Assembly: GCA_900128585.1 (NCBI GenBank)
Contig: LT642291.1
Location: 1-25,225, forward strand
Reading direction: 5' to 3'
DNA from: Stramenopiles sp. TOSAG23-3
Taxonomy: Eukaryota > Sar
Length of the DNA stretch: 25,225 nucleotides
A program made the position numbers and the translations under genes. The notes beneath the pieces are model-generated. The model did not search any database and had not been told where the DNA came from. It worked only from the letters and a program-made list of their open reading frames with translations. Positions 9,266 through 17,700 of this stretch are shown piece by piece. Each line of letters opens with the position of its first letter. Position 1 is the stretch's first letter.

Positions 9266-11869
9266 TTAGTTTTTAGATTGTATCGAGGCGACGGCCCTTT
9301 TGTACTCTTCACTACTGGCGCCGAACTGTTCTCGCAGCTCTCTTAGAGTCTGAATGTTTTGCTCGGTTGCTGATGGTAATGAGCCCTTTTCTTCCACTAC
9401 TGGGACAACTTTGGTGCTCTCCGGTTTCGAAGACATTTGTTCCTTTCTTTTTGTAACGGACCAGCCTGCCTGGTAAATGACTCGCGCGCTATACATCGTC
9501 GCTGTGAATGCAGACACAAGTATCCCAACATTCATGACTACCAGCAGTGTTCCTACCGCACCGGTCTCGTACTCACCGGTTGCCGGGTCGTCCAACTTCA
9601 AAACCAAGCCGATCAGCAGGTTCAAGACAACTTGAACGGAACAACATCGTTGTAAAATGTTGTCCGTTCTGTCTGTGTACGGCTTCACATCCGTGACAAC
9701 AGAAGCAAACAACAGTGCAACCAGAAGGCCCAAAAGTATCTGCGATGATGTCCCCGGTCTTATGATGACCAATCCCCCAGCTAAGATCATTTTTCGCAAC
9801 ATTTCTACCGTTTCAAAATACCAGAATTGAGGTTTGTAACTGTTGTACAACATCCCAAACGTCATTTGTGTTCGTGGCGCGTGTAACGTCTTGCGACGCC
9901 TGTACAAGACAATTACTGTAAGGAATGGAATGCCGATGACGTACACAAAAATGCACATGACGGCCACCATAGCAGCAACGAGGTGTTCCCCCTGGTAACA
10001 CTCGGCGCTGAAATCTGCAACCAAGTAGAGCGTTTCTCCTATCTCCATACATTTGAACATTCGAAATATTTTTGTACCAATCCCAGGGTAGAGCAAAAAC
10101 ACCCAAAATACGCAAAGACTAACACCCTGACCAAACACCTCTTTGGGGTTGCCTTTTTTCCAACACACGCGTTTAGACAGAGCCCCTGCGGCTATGATCA
10201 AGCCAAACATTATTGGAAGGGCAAGCATGTGGGCATAAAATTGATTTATAAACGAAGTTGTAAATGCGCACGGTGATATTGGAATGAACAGGCTTGAAAC
10301 GTCTACATTAAAAACTTTGAACGTGTCGATTACATTTTGAAATGCGTCTGGCCATTTTACATCAAACGTTAAGTTAAAGGCAGATGTAATTTGCAAATAG
10401 CCGACAAGGATGCGAAACTTGCTCCGTGTAGACTTCAGAAAATGGGCTTTGAACGGTTTGGAGTAATTTTTCGATGAAACATTACTGCCTAACCCCGTTT
10501 TCCCCAGCGCGGATTCCTGTCCCTTCGCTTGCATATCCTCTGCTACAGTGTCGGGCACAACCTCGGCAAGGGTATCTTTCATTTCGGCACATTTTGGAGA
10601 CAATCGCAAGGCGTTGTATGCAAAGAACATGACACAGACAGCAAAGAACGCCAACACGCGGAAGGGGGCGCCATTGCTGTTTGGGCACGTCTTGCAGACG
10701 CCCCCTTGGATTGCATAGTTCGGTTTGCACAATTCGCACAGTGGCCCGTCGTGCCCATCTTTACATTGGTTGTTTGCACTTCCGTTTGAAATTGAGCCGC
10801 CGGTGCAAAACTTGGCATTTTCACAAAGGTAAAAAATTGCCTCGTGCTTATTCTTCCGCCAATATGACGGTTTTGTCACCAGCGTCTCTACATTCAAATC
10901 ATTTTCATCGCAACTTGCTCCACTCGGGCAGTCTATACACAAATCCGGGTCTGGCACTACCCCAGATGCATTGGTTTTGTTTTGAAAGAAGCCCTTGTCA
11001 CACACACACTCTTCTCGGGATCGGCGCCCTTTCTTGCTGTTTGTATTTGTATTCAACGCATAATCGGTGCGACATTTTCTACACTGAGCTGGTGTAGTGC
11101 TCCCAGTGTCTTCGTTGTAAGTGTCGGTGTTGCACTGAAGACAGCTCGATTGGCCCTCGTTTTCATTATATGTTCCTGGTTCACACTGTTCACACTTTTG
11201 GAGTGCTGTGTTTGTTTGTTTTCCGGGTGGGCACATCACACATGACGTTGCGCTGATATTATTAATTGTTGTAACCTGCCGTATGCGAGCAGAACCACAC
11301 ACACAGTGGTCGATACTTGTGGCGTTTACCATTAATTTTGTGGTGGAAAATGCTGGACATTCTGTACAGACCATCAGTTCGTTCAACGAATAATCGTTGC
11401 TATTGTAAAAGTTGGCCTGGCAAGCGCAGGAGTCTTGCTCGCGAGGGCCTGCCGCGTTTTGTAGCAGTGCGTTCTGGGGGCATTGGACACACTGCACTTG
11501 GGCTGTACGATCTTCACCATCGGCTACGCTCCTGTAGTATGAAGCAGAACATTGGCATCCGTCGATGCTCGACACGTTGGTGCTGGAGTTGGTCGATGAA
11601 AACAATGGGCATGCAACACACTGAACGCGTGTATCATTGGTAAAGTGTGTGTAATAGTTCCCTCTGCAAATGCAAGCCGCCGCCTCAGTTGGCCCAAGCG
11701 AGTTTACTAAGAACGAGTTCAGGGGGCACTGCGCGCACTGAACCTGAACCCCTCCCCCCGTTCCAATGCTAATAGAACGATAGTACCCATCTGAGCATAT
11801 ACAGTTCTCCAACGAACTTGCATTTGCCAGCCCCTTTGTGCTGGAAAACAGGGGACATTTTACGCAGCA
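9266..11869 (-). CDS. Cysteine-rich (GCC2/GCC3, ephrin-receptor-like) multi-pass membrane protein, 5' end open
   Basis: This frame runs about 867 residues from the first sense codon after a TGA and has no plausible ATG near its start. In residue numbers counted from the TTG codon at 11812, positions 1-375 hold repeated cysteine modules of the form CxxCP...N.S..-CxC-..YY (for example QCVACPLFSST and GCQCSASYYRS), then EPGTYNENEGQSSC-type GCC2/GCC3 repeats. Positions 384-780 hold about eight hydrophobic segments, the clearest at 384-402, 521-545, 610-637, 676-706 and 752-772. Marker residues include GYLQITSAFN, DVKWPDAF and KPQFWYFETVEMLRK, seen in large cysteine-rich membrane proteins of protists. 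The cytosolic tail (785-848) is polar. Role unknown; a surface receptor or channel-like protein is an inference. The frame lacks its own signal peptide, but the next ORF upstream supplies one in a different frame. Confidence 0.8.
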   Translation of the reverse strand, partial: CCVKCPLFSSTKGLANASSLENCICSDGYYRSISIGTGGGVQVQCAQCPLNSFLVNSLGPTEAAACICRGNYYTHFTNDTRVQCVACPLFSSTNSSTNVSSIDGCQCSASYYRSVADGEDRTAQVQCVQCPQNALLQNAAGPREQDSCACQANFYNSNDYSLNELMVCTECPAFSTTKLMVNATSIDHCVCGSARIRQVTTINNISATSCVMCPPGKQTNTALQKCEQCEPGTYNENEGQSSCLQCNTDTYNEDTGSTTPAQCRKCRTDYALNTNTNSKKGRRSREECVCDKGFFQNKTNASGVVPDPDLCIDCPSGASCDENDLNVETLVTKPSYWRKNKHEAIFYLCENAKFCTGGSISNGSANNQCKDGHDGPLCELCKPNYAIQGGVCKTCPNSNGAPFRVLAFFAVCVMFFAYNALRLSPKCAEMKDTLAEVVPDTVAEDMQAKGQESALGKTGLGSNVSSKNYSKPFKAHFLKSTRSKFRILVGYLQITSAFNLTFDVKWPDAFQNVIDTFKVFNVDVSSLFIPISPCAFTTSFINQFYAHMLALPIMFGLIIAAGALSKRVCWKKGNPKEVFGQGVSLCVFWVFLLYPGIGTKIFRMFKCMEIGETLYLVADFSAECYQGEHLVAAMVAVMCIFVYVIGIPFLTVIVLYRRRKTLHAPRTQMTFGMLYNSYKPQFWYFETVEMLRKMILAGGLVIIRPGTSSQILLGLLVALLFASVVTDVKPYTDRTDNILQRCCSVQVVLNLLIGLVLKLDDPATGEYETGAVGTLLVVMNVGILVSAFTATMYSARVIYQAGWSVTKRKEQMSSKPESTKVVPVVEEKGSLPSATEQNIQTLRELREQFGASSEEYKRAVASIQSKN

Positions 11870-12351
11870 TCATCGGCAAAACTTATAAGCAAAGGTGACC
11901 AGACAGAAAGGTACACATCGTACTGGGCACCAAACGTGCCATTTCCGGTGTTTCTTCTGGCCCGTATGTCGCCAATAGTGTTTGTGTAGAGGATGTCTCT
12001 GAGGCCATCGTCGTCAACATCCAAATGGATTACGTCGTAAAACCCCTGCTCACTAACTGCGAGTAATTTTCGATTGCTATATTGACCCCGTCCATTTTCA
12101 TTCTCAAACCAAACGATGCTTTGATCGGTAAAGCTAAGGGCAAGGACGTCATAATCGCCATCGTTGTCCATATCAACCGAAACTGCTTTCACGGGCCCAT
12201 TAAATGTCTCTGTCAAAGCATGCTCTTTCCATTCAGTCCCATATGCAATTTCAAAGGAGCAAAGGACGAACACCATCGCAATGCAAGCCAGTGACAAATT
12301 ACCACGACAACGACCCATCCAAAACATGTGCGTCGGTTCTATGATCATCAT
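11860..12351 (-). CDS. Secreted VCBS/FG-GAP repeat N-terminal part, probably the 5' end of the cysteine-rich gene
   Basis: The 163-residue frame starts at an ATG and has a clear signal peptide: a hydrophobic core (LSLACIAMVFVLCSFEIAYG) followed by TEWKEH. A second ATG at 12318 would give a more compact signal. Two VCBS/FG-GAP-like calcium motifs follow, DMDNDGDYDVL and DVDDDGLRDIL, separated by WFENENGRGQYSNR. This fold forms beta-propeller blades in cell-surface proteins, yet two blades are far too few. The frame stops with ADDAA, just where the cysteine-rich frame opens in the -1 register. I infer that both were or are one gene of the form signal peptide, VCBS, cysteine-rich region, membrane domain. 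See the finding on the junction for the competing explanations. Confidence 0.7.
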   Translation of the reverse strand: MMIIEPTHMFWMGRCRGNLSLACIAMVFVLCSFEIAYGTEWKEHALTETFNGPVKAVSVDMDNDGDYDVLALSFTDQSIVWFENENGRGQYSNRKLLAVSEQGFYDVIHLDVDDDGLRDILYTNTIGDIRARRNTGNGTFGAQYDVYLSVWSPLLISFADDAA

Positions 12352-12680
12352 GTACCTGAAATCAAACCACCAACACTTTCTTCCCCACCCAAAACAAGAT
12401 CAAGCCGAAAGGGAAAACAATGGATCTGATGTTCCTTGTAAAGCATGCATTTTTTTCTTCTCGTTCATTCATACATACATTTATATTCATGAAATTTTCT
12501 TTTCATACGAGACGACTTTATTACGAAAAGAAGAAGAAAAAAAGGGGGGGGGGACGAAAAATGAAACGATTTGTTCCATTTTTAGTTATATTTATTACTA
12601 TACATATGATATAGGTAATATATATTACAAGTACAATATATACAAATATATATTGGTTTTCTATTCTTTCAACCCGTATA

Positions 12681-12798
12681 CTTGTAACAAACATCACCTA
12701 TGTAAATACGTATAGTTAGCATAATATTCTAAACAAATTTAATTCAACTTTTTCGTGTACTTGTAAGAACTATTCTCTATATAAATACGTATAGTAAG
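12681..12798. repeat. Imperfect 39-bp direct repeat
   Basis: The stretch 12681-12719 (CTTGTAACAAACATCACCTA and onward) recurs with several substitutions at 12760-12798. Both copies end in the shared segment TAAATACGTATAGT. A TTCAAC shortly upstream of each copy suggests the repeated unit is somewhat longer. It lies in the presumed promoter region of two divergent genes. Confidence 0.7.
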
Positions 12799-12918
12799 AA
12801 GTAAAAATAAAAACTTTTGTCCTGTATTTAAATAATGCTGTGTCTATATATATATAAACCAAACGACTAATAACTTCTTCATTTTTTAAAATTGTTTTTG
12901 ATTTTTGATGATGAAGAA

Positions 12919-12958
12919 AAAAAAAAAAAAAAAAAAAAAAAAGTTTTTAAAAAAAAAA
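12919..12958. repeat. Poly(A) tracts
   Basis: A run of about 24 A residues is followed by AAGTTTTT and a second, shorter A run. This is simple sequence with no gene attached. Confidence 0.85.
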
Positions 12959-13008
12959 ATAAGAAATATCAAGTCAGCAGCAAGCAGTCAGCAGCAGAAG
13001 AGATTCTC

Positions 13009-13275
13009 ATCTTCTTTTCTTTTTCTTCCTTCTTTTTTTCTTCTTCTTCCTTCTTTTCTTCTTCTTCCTTCTTTTCTTCTTCTTCCTTCTTTTCTTCTTC
13101 TTCCTTCTTTTCTTCTTCTTCCTTCTTTTTTTCTTCTTCTTCTTCTTCTTTCTTCTTCTTCTTCTTCTTCTTCCTTCTTTTTTTCTTCTTCTTCCTTCTT
13201 TTCTTCTTCTTCCTTCTTTTCTTCTTCTTCTTCCTTCTTTTCTTCTTCTTCCTTCTTTTCTTCTTCTTCCTTCTT
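13009..13275. repeat. All-pyrimidine minisatellite (18-bp TTCTTTTCTTCTTCTTCC type)
   Basis: About 265 bases of the plus strand are almost entirely C and T. The core unit is TTCTTTTCTTCTTCTTCC (18 bp), repeated with length variants and a central expanded (TTC)n block. Such homopurine-homopyrimidine tracts can form triplex (H-DNA) in vitro. A short CCACCACCACCACCACCA tract follows at about 13278-13295. Confidence 0.9.
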
Positions 13276-13517
13276 CCTCCACCACCACCACCACCAGATT
13301 TTTTCTTCTTTTTTTTCTCCTGGTTTGAAAATTGAAAACAAATTATAGTATGTCTTGTATGTCTTTTTTGTTTGTATTATCTTCTTTCGTATATTGAGTA
13401 TATAAATTGTAATGAAAAGGTTTAACGGAATTATTTATTCCATTTGTTTTTACAAGTGTTAAGCTTATTACTAGTTTTATTAACCGATTGTTTTATTTTT
13501 GAAGATACAATAATACC

Positions 13518-13958
13518 ATGGCGGAGAAATCAACGTTGTTCGATGGAAGTTATGGACTGTCTGTGCGAGTCCCCGGGGTATCGTTTGAAGAGGCGGTGGA
13601 GAAAGTTAAGAAATCTTTCTCGGCTGCAGGTTTTGGTTTACCACCTGGAACCACCAACTTGGACATGGCTGGTATTTTTGGCAAAAAGTTCCCGGGCAAG
13701 TTTGATCTTCCACAGATGCTGGTGATTGGCTTTTGCTCCCCCCCTCATGCTTTGAAGGCCATGATGACGGAGCGAAGCACTGCGCTGCTTGTTCCGTGCA
13801 ACGTCTGCGTTGCTATGACCGCGGACAACGTAGTCGAGGTCGCCGCTATCGACCCATACGCGCTGCTGGGTGTCGTTAACCGAAAGGATGCACTACGGGA
13901 GCTCGTAGAAGAGGTGAGGACCATGATCAAGGCAGGGCTTGCGGGTCTAACGGCGTAA
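13518..13958 (+). CDS. DUF302 domain protein
   Basis: The 146-aa product is a single DUF302 domain, a small alpha/beta fold of unknown function common in bacteria and archaea. Features that fit: an N-terminal strand (YGLSVRVPGVSFEEAVEKVK) leading into a helix; the central QMLVIGFCSPPHALKAMM block, where the family carries a conserved hydrophobic-Gly-(N/F)-P segment; then ALLVPCNVCVAMTADNVVEV with the typical LxP strand; and a final IDPYALLG followed by a helix ending AGLTA. No signal peptide, targeting sequence or membrane segment is evident, so a cytosolic location is likely. The ATG at 13518 follows ATAATACC. The gene is intronless and less GC-rich than the GFAT gene. Acquisition from prokaryotes is possible but cannot be shown here. 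Confidence 0.82.
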   Translation: MAEKSTLFDGSYGLSVRVPGVSFEEAVEKVKKSFSAAGFGLPPGTTNLDMAGIFGKKFPGKFDLPQMLVIGFCSPPHALKAMMTERSTALLVPCNVCVAMTADNVVEVAAIDPYALLGVVNRKDALRELVEEVRTMIKAGLAGLTA

Positions 13959-14705
13959 ACGTAGTATATTTATCCTCCTCGAAAAGATCGAACTATTTTT
14001 GGTGGTGCGATGAGCACACGTCGTCGTCATCTCTATCTCTTCTTTTTCTCTTCCTTTATCATCCATATGGGAGTGAGTAAAATCCTCTCTTCTTGATGCT
14101 GCGGGATTGGAATCAGAAAATTTACTACTACCACGACAAAAGAAAGATTAAGTAGTTTTACAATCTTTTTCCTTTCTTCTCGAGATTCAATAATAGCTAT
14201 AACTTTGGTACGATATAATGATATAATTATCATCAACAAAAAACATCTCTTCTTCTTCTTCTCTTCTTCTTTTAAGTATTTTAGGGCTATAGAGTATAGA
14301 GGAGAGAGACAAGATAAGTCACCTAACATTAAGGATATGTGTTTTGTGTTTATAGGAATAACTATAAGATCAATTGTAACATAGCATATATAATCATTAT
14401 ACATATATATCCTTAATATTTGCTTATTTGGTCATCCATCGTCCGTCCATCCTTCTTCTTTCTTTCTTTCGACCTTTCGACTCTTTCTTTCTTTCGATGA
14501 AAATGATGATCTCTCTTCTTCTTCTTTCTTCTTAATACTACTTCTATAATATTTTTTTATTATTATTTTTTTTTTTCTTTTTTTTTTATCATATCTCCTC
14601 TTCTCTCTACCTTTTCTCTCACTCATCATCAAAAAATATATACTTTAACAAAAATCAAATGACACTGAAACATAAAAATATTATGAAATGGAATGTGATG
14701 GGTAG
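13959..14705. other. AT-rich intergenic region with TTC/TTTC tracts
   Basis: This 747-bp spacer lies between two same-strand genes. It is AT-rich with scattered TTC and TTTC microsatellites (about 14248-14272 and 14455-14495) and T-rich runs near 14550-14590. The minus-strand open frames here are Lys/Glu/Arg-rich artefacts of these repeats. No gene, RNA or clear promoter element is recognised. Confidence 0.6.
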
Positions 14706-17700
14706 ATGAAAACGATTTTCTTTTTCTCTACCGATGCTTGTTTGTTAACCCCCGTTTCTATTATTTACGGTTTCTATCGACCATTTCTTTCGTTTCATTT
14801 ATTTTGGTGGCCTGGGCAGCACCAGGCCTCATACAACAGCTTGCATGGGTCTCTGTTTCAATTTGAGACCTACGCCTGGAACAACGTTTCGCCGTCCTCG
14901 ATTGCACCCGCGTCTGCATACGTGCATGACGATACTGCGCTACGAGACTCCGTGACACTAGAGTTTAACGACCCAATAGCAAACTTGAACGCGGTAGACC
15001 CGTCCCAGTTTGTCGTGAACGTAATAAATGCAAACCGTGAGGAATCGCCTACCAGTATGACCCTGCAGGCATACAAAGTAATATTGAAAATGCCAACAGA
15101 GTTTGCATATAGGGAGACGTTCAAAGTGTCGTACACCCATAATGTAACAGCGATCGAGGGCGTTGCAGGGGGGGTTAACTACGTGGCGTCTTTCACGGAC
15201 TTCTCCGGCAGCAACGCCATCCGTGCACCAGTACCTGAACCGACCAAAGCCAACATCAATAGCGAAGATAAGGTGTTCATCGAGTTCTCTACTCCCATCA
15301 CCTCGGGGACAACGCGAAATGGCGATTGGTCCGTTTCCAGTGTAAAACACGGAAGTGCAACGTTGCAAAGCCCAGCGTCCCACACGGTTACGAAAGTGAC
15401 GGTCGACTCTACGCGAACCATTAGACTCGACATTGACGGGACGACGCCATTGCGGTCGGGCTACAATGTTACTGTAGAATACAAACGGCCAGTAGATACG
15501 ACGCATCATCTGTTCAATACGTACGCGAAACCATTGGATTCCTTCAGGTGGGCAAACACAGTAAACGAGCTCATTACAAAACTTTTGTACGCCACAATAG
15601 AGACCGCTGCGCCAAAAAACATCAGTCTGGTCTTTGACAGTTGGATTACAAGCTCCACCATGCCTGACAGCGGCTTTGCTGTCACGGTGGACGGGGCCAA
15701 CAACAACGTTGTTGGCCATTTTATCAATTCCCAGAGTGGGGTAGTCTTGGTTTGCCTACAGACTCCTGTTAAAAGTGCTTCAAATGCCACGAGGGTCAGT
15801 TTTACGCAAAGCTCCAGCAGTGCAGCGTATATCACAAACGCCGTCGGCGGCCAAGCTGCATCATTCGCGCCACAAATGGTGTACAATACTATTGGCACCC
15901 CTGAAGTCAAGTCTGTCTCCGTTGAAAGTACCAATGCTGGCGTAGCGCGAATATTATTTAACTTGGAAGTCGCGGTCGCCTCGTCGCTATCCGCCCATGA
16001 CTTTAGTGTGTACGTGAACGGCAACATGACAGATAAGGTAAAACTAACGAAAGCGGAAGTGGTGATAGACAAAATTGAGCTAACGCTGGAAACACCGTTG
16101 GACTTTGGAGATACATTTTGGGTGCTGTACACGAAAAACACAACGAATTCCAATCAGAATTTGAAGTCAAAGCTTACCAATGTGCCATTGGAGAGTTTTC
16201 CCGCTCCCTTGCTGGGGACTAACAGACGAGGGACGACGTGTTGCACCACATCGACGCTAGACGTCGCTTCAGTAGCAGGCGCACATGGGAGAGTTGTAAT
16301 TCTTGGGTTTCAGCATAGCTTAGATAAATATAACGGGGTTACAAAGGATGGGTACTCGATTTCTGTAAATGGGGTAGATAAAGCTGTGGAATCCATACAG
16401 CTCCAGCAGGGAAAGGTTGCGTTGACTATGAGTGCGGCGGACCAGGTAGTAGATATGGCGGCCGTCGTGCGAGTCAGCTACTCTCATACCAACAATGACA
16501 ATCCTCCAGTAGTAACGTTTGCCAACCATGTCATAACTCTGCAGAACAGCACGACCACGGTTTCGGTCAGTGCGCAAGTCACCCCAAGTCCAGCACTGGT
16601 GGGTCTTGCCTGGACTCAGAAGCAAGGGGATCGTATAGTCGCAACGTTCGATCGGAATTTAAACGAAACGGAGGTGCCTCTGACATCCAAGTTTGAAATT
16701 GAGGTGGACAGCGCTGCGCAGTCCCCACGCTCGTTGGCAATATCAGGGTCTACACTAACTGTCGTGCTAGACTCATCAATAGATTTGGCAAATGCCATCA
16801 GTGTTATTTTAACGTACACAAAGACCAACCAGTCTGCCACGATGGTACAGGTACTGACCCCGGCAGCCAACGCGTCAAACAGCAGCACGAACAGCAGCAA
16901 CCAAACCAACACCCAAACGGTCATTGTTTCCCCGTCCGCTTCCTCCGTTCGTCTGCAAGGTACCAACGGGGCAAACGTTCACTCTTTCAGCAAAACGGTC
17001 ACGCGGCACTCGAGCCCAAGATTTGTTTCTGCCGTCGTTTCTCGCCTTAATCCCCGAGTAGTAAACATTACGCTGTCGCATAATCTGATCACTGTCGGCG
17101 ATAGTGTCATATTCAGACGAATGAAAACCGTAAGCAGAGGAACGTTTGGCAACTACGATGGCCCTCCCTCCATTGTCAAAGCGATTGCGTACGACAGCAC
17201 TAGTAATCCCAGCCCTGGGATTTCGGATTATGACGTCCTTGATTTGCACTTTAGTGTTCCGACAAACAAACCTAGCGTTGCATATCATAGCGATATTGAA
17301 ACGCTCCTTACATTTTCATCTCTGCTTGGCACAAACCTGACTGGTTATTGGAAAACTGCATCGGTCCTCTCAATTACAATATGCTGCGGAATCGACAACG
17401 GGCGCGACGTAGTCGACCTCTACAAAACTCAAGTGAACCGTGGCGGTAGCACGAAAGGGCTGCAGGTGTCCGTGAATGAGAAAGGGGGGCTCATTACTGT
17501 TGATGGAAGCAACGGCGCAGTTGCGTGCATTGACTCGGCATACTTGAACGAAGGCACGTGGGGAAACCGTTCCGCGCCTTTGCTCGTTACGGCTACTGCC
17601 GAAAATACTGGAAATGGGCCAGGGATAAATAATGGAGACAGCATTATATTGTGCTTCGATGCAGAGACTAACTACCCCATTCCTGATGGCAGCCATGAGG

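Larger units (their letters stand above)
12352..13517. other. Divergent intergenic region, AT-rich, with minisatellite
   Basis: This 1.2-kb spacer lies between two divergent genes and carries no believable gene. From 12540 to 12900 it is strongly AT-rich with many TATA-like steps. It holds an imperfect 39-bp direct repeat, a poly(A) run (about 12919-12942) and a long all-pyrimidine minisatellite. The open frames across the minisatellite on both strands are only Ser/Phe or Lys/Glu/Arg low-complexity artefacts. Confidence 0.65.

Noticed and set aside
12892-13341. Open frames of poly-Ser/Phe or poly-Lys/Glu/Arg on both strands
   Set aside because: They are translations of the TTC/TTTTC minisatellite, with no non-repeat coding sequence.
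14780-14862. Signal-peptide-like sequence in another frame (SFVSFILVAWAAPGL) near the start of the giant protein
   Set aside because: That frame lacks an ATG and hits a stop at about 14860. Using it would need an unseen splice or shift, so the uninterrupted frame from 14706 is kept.
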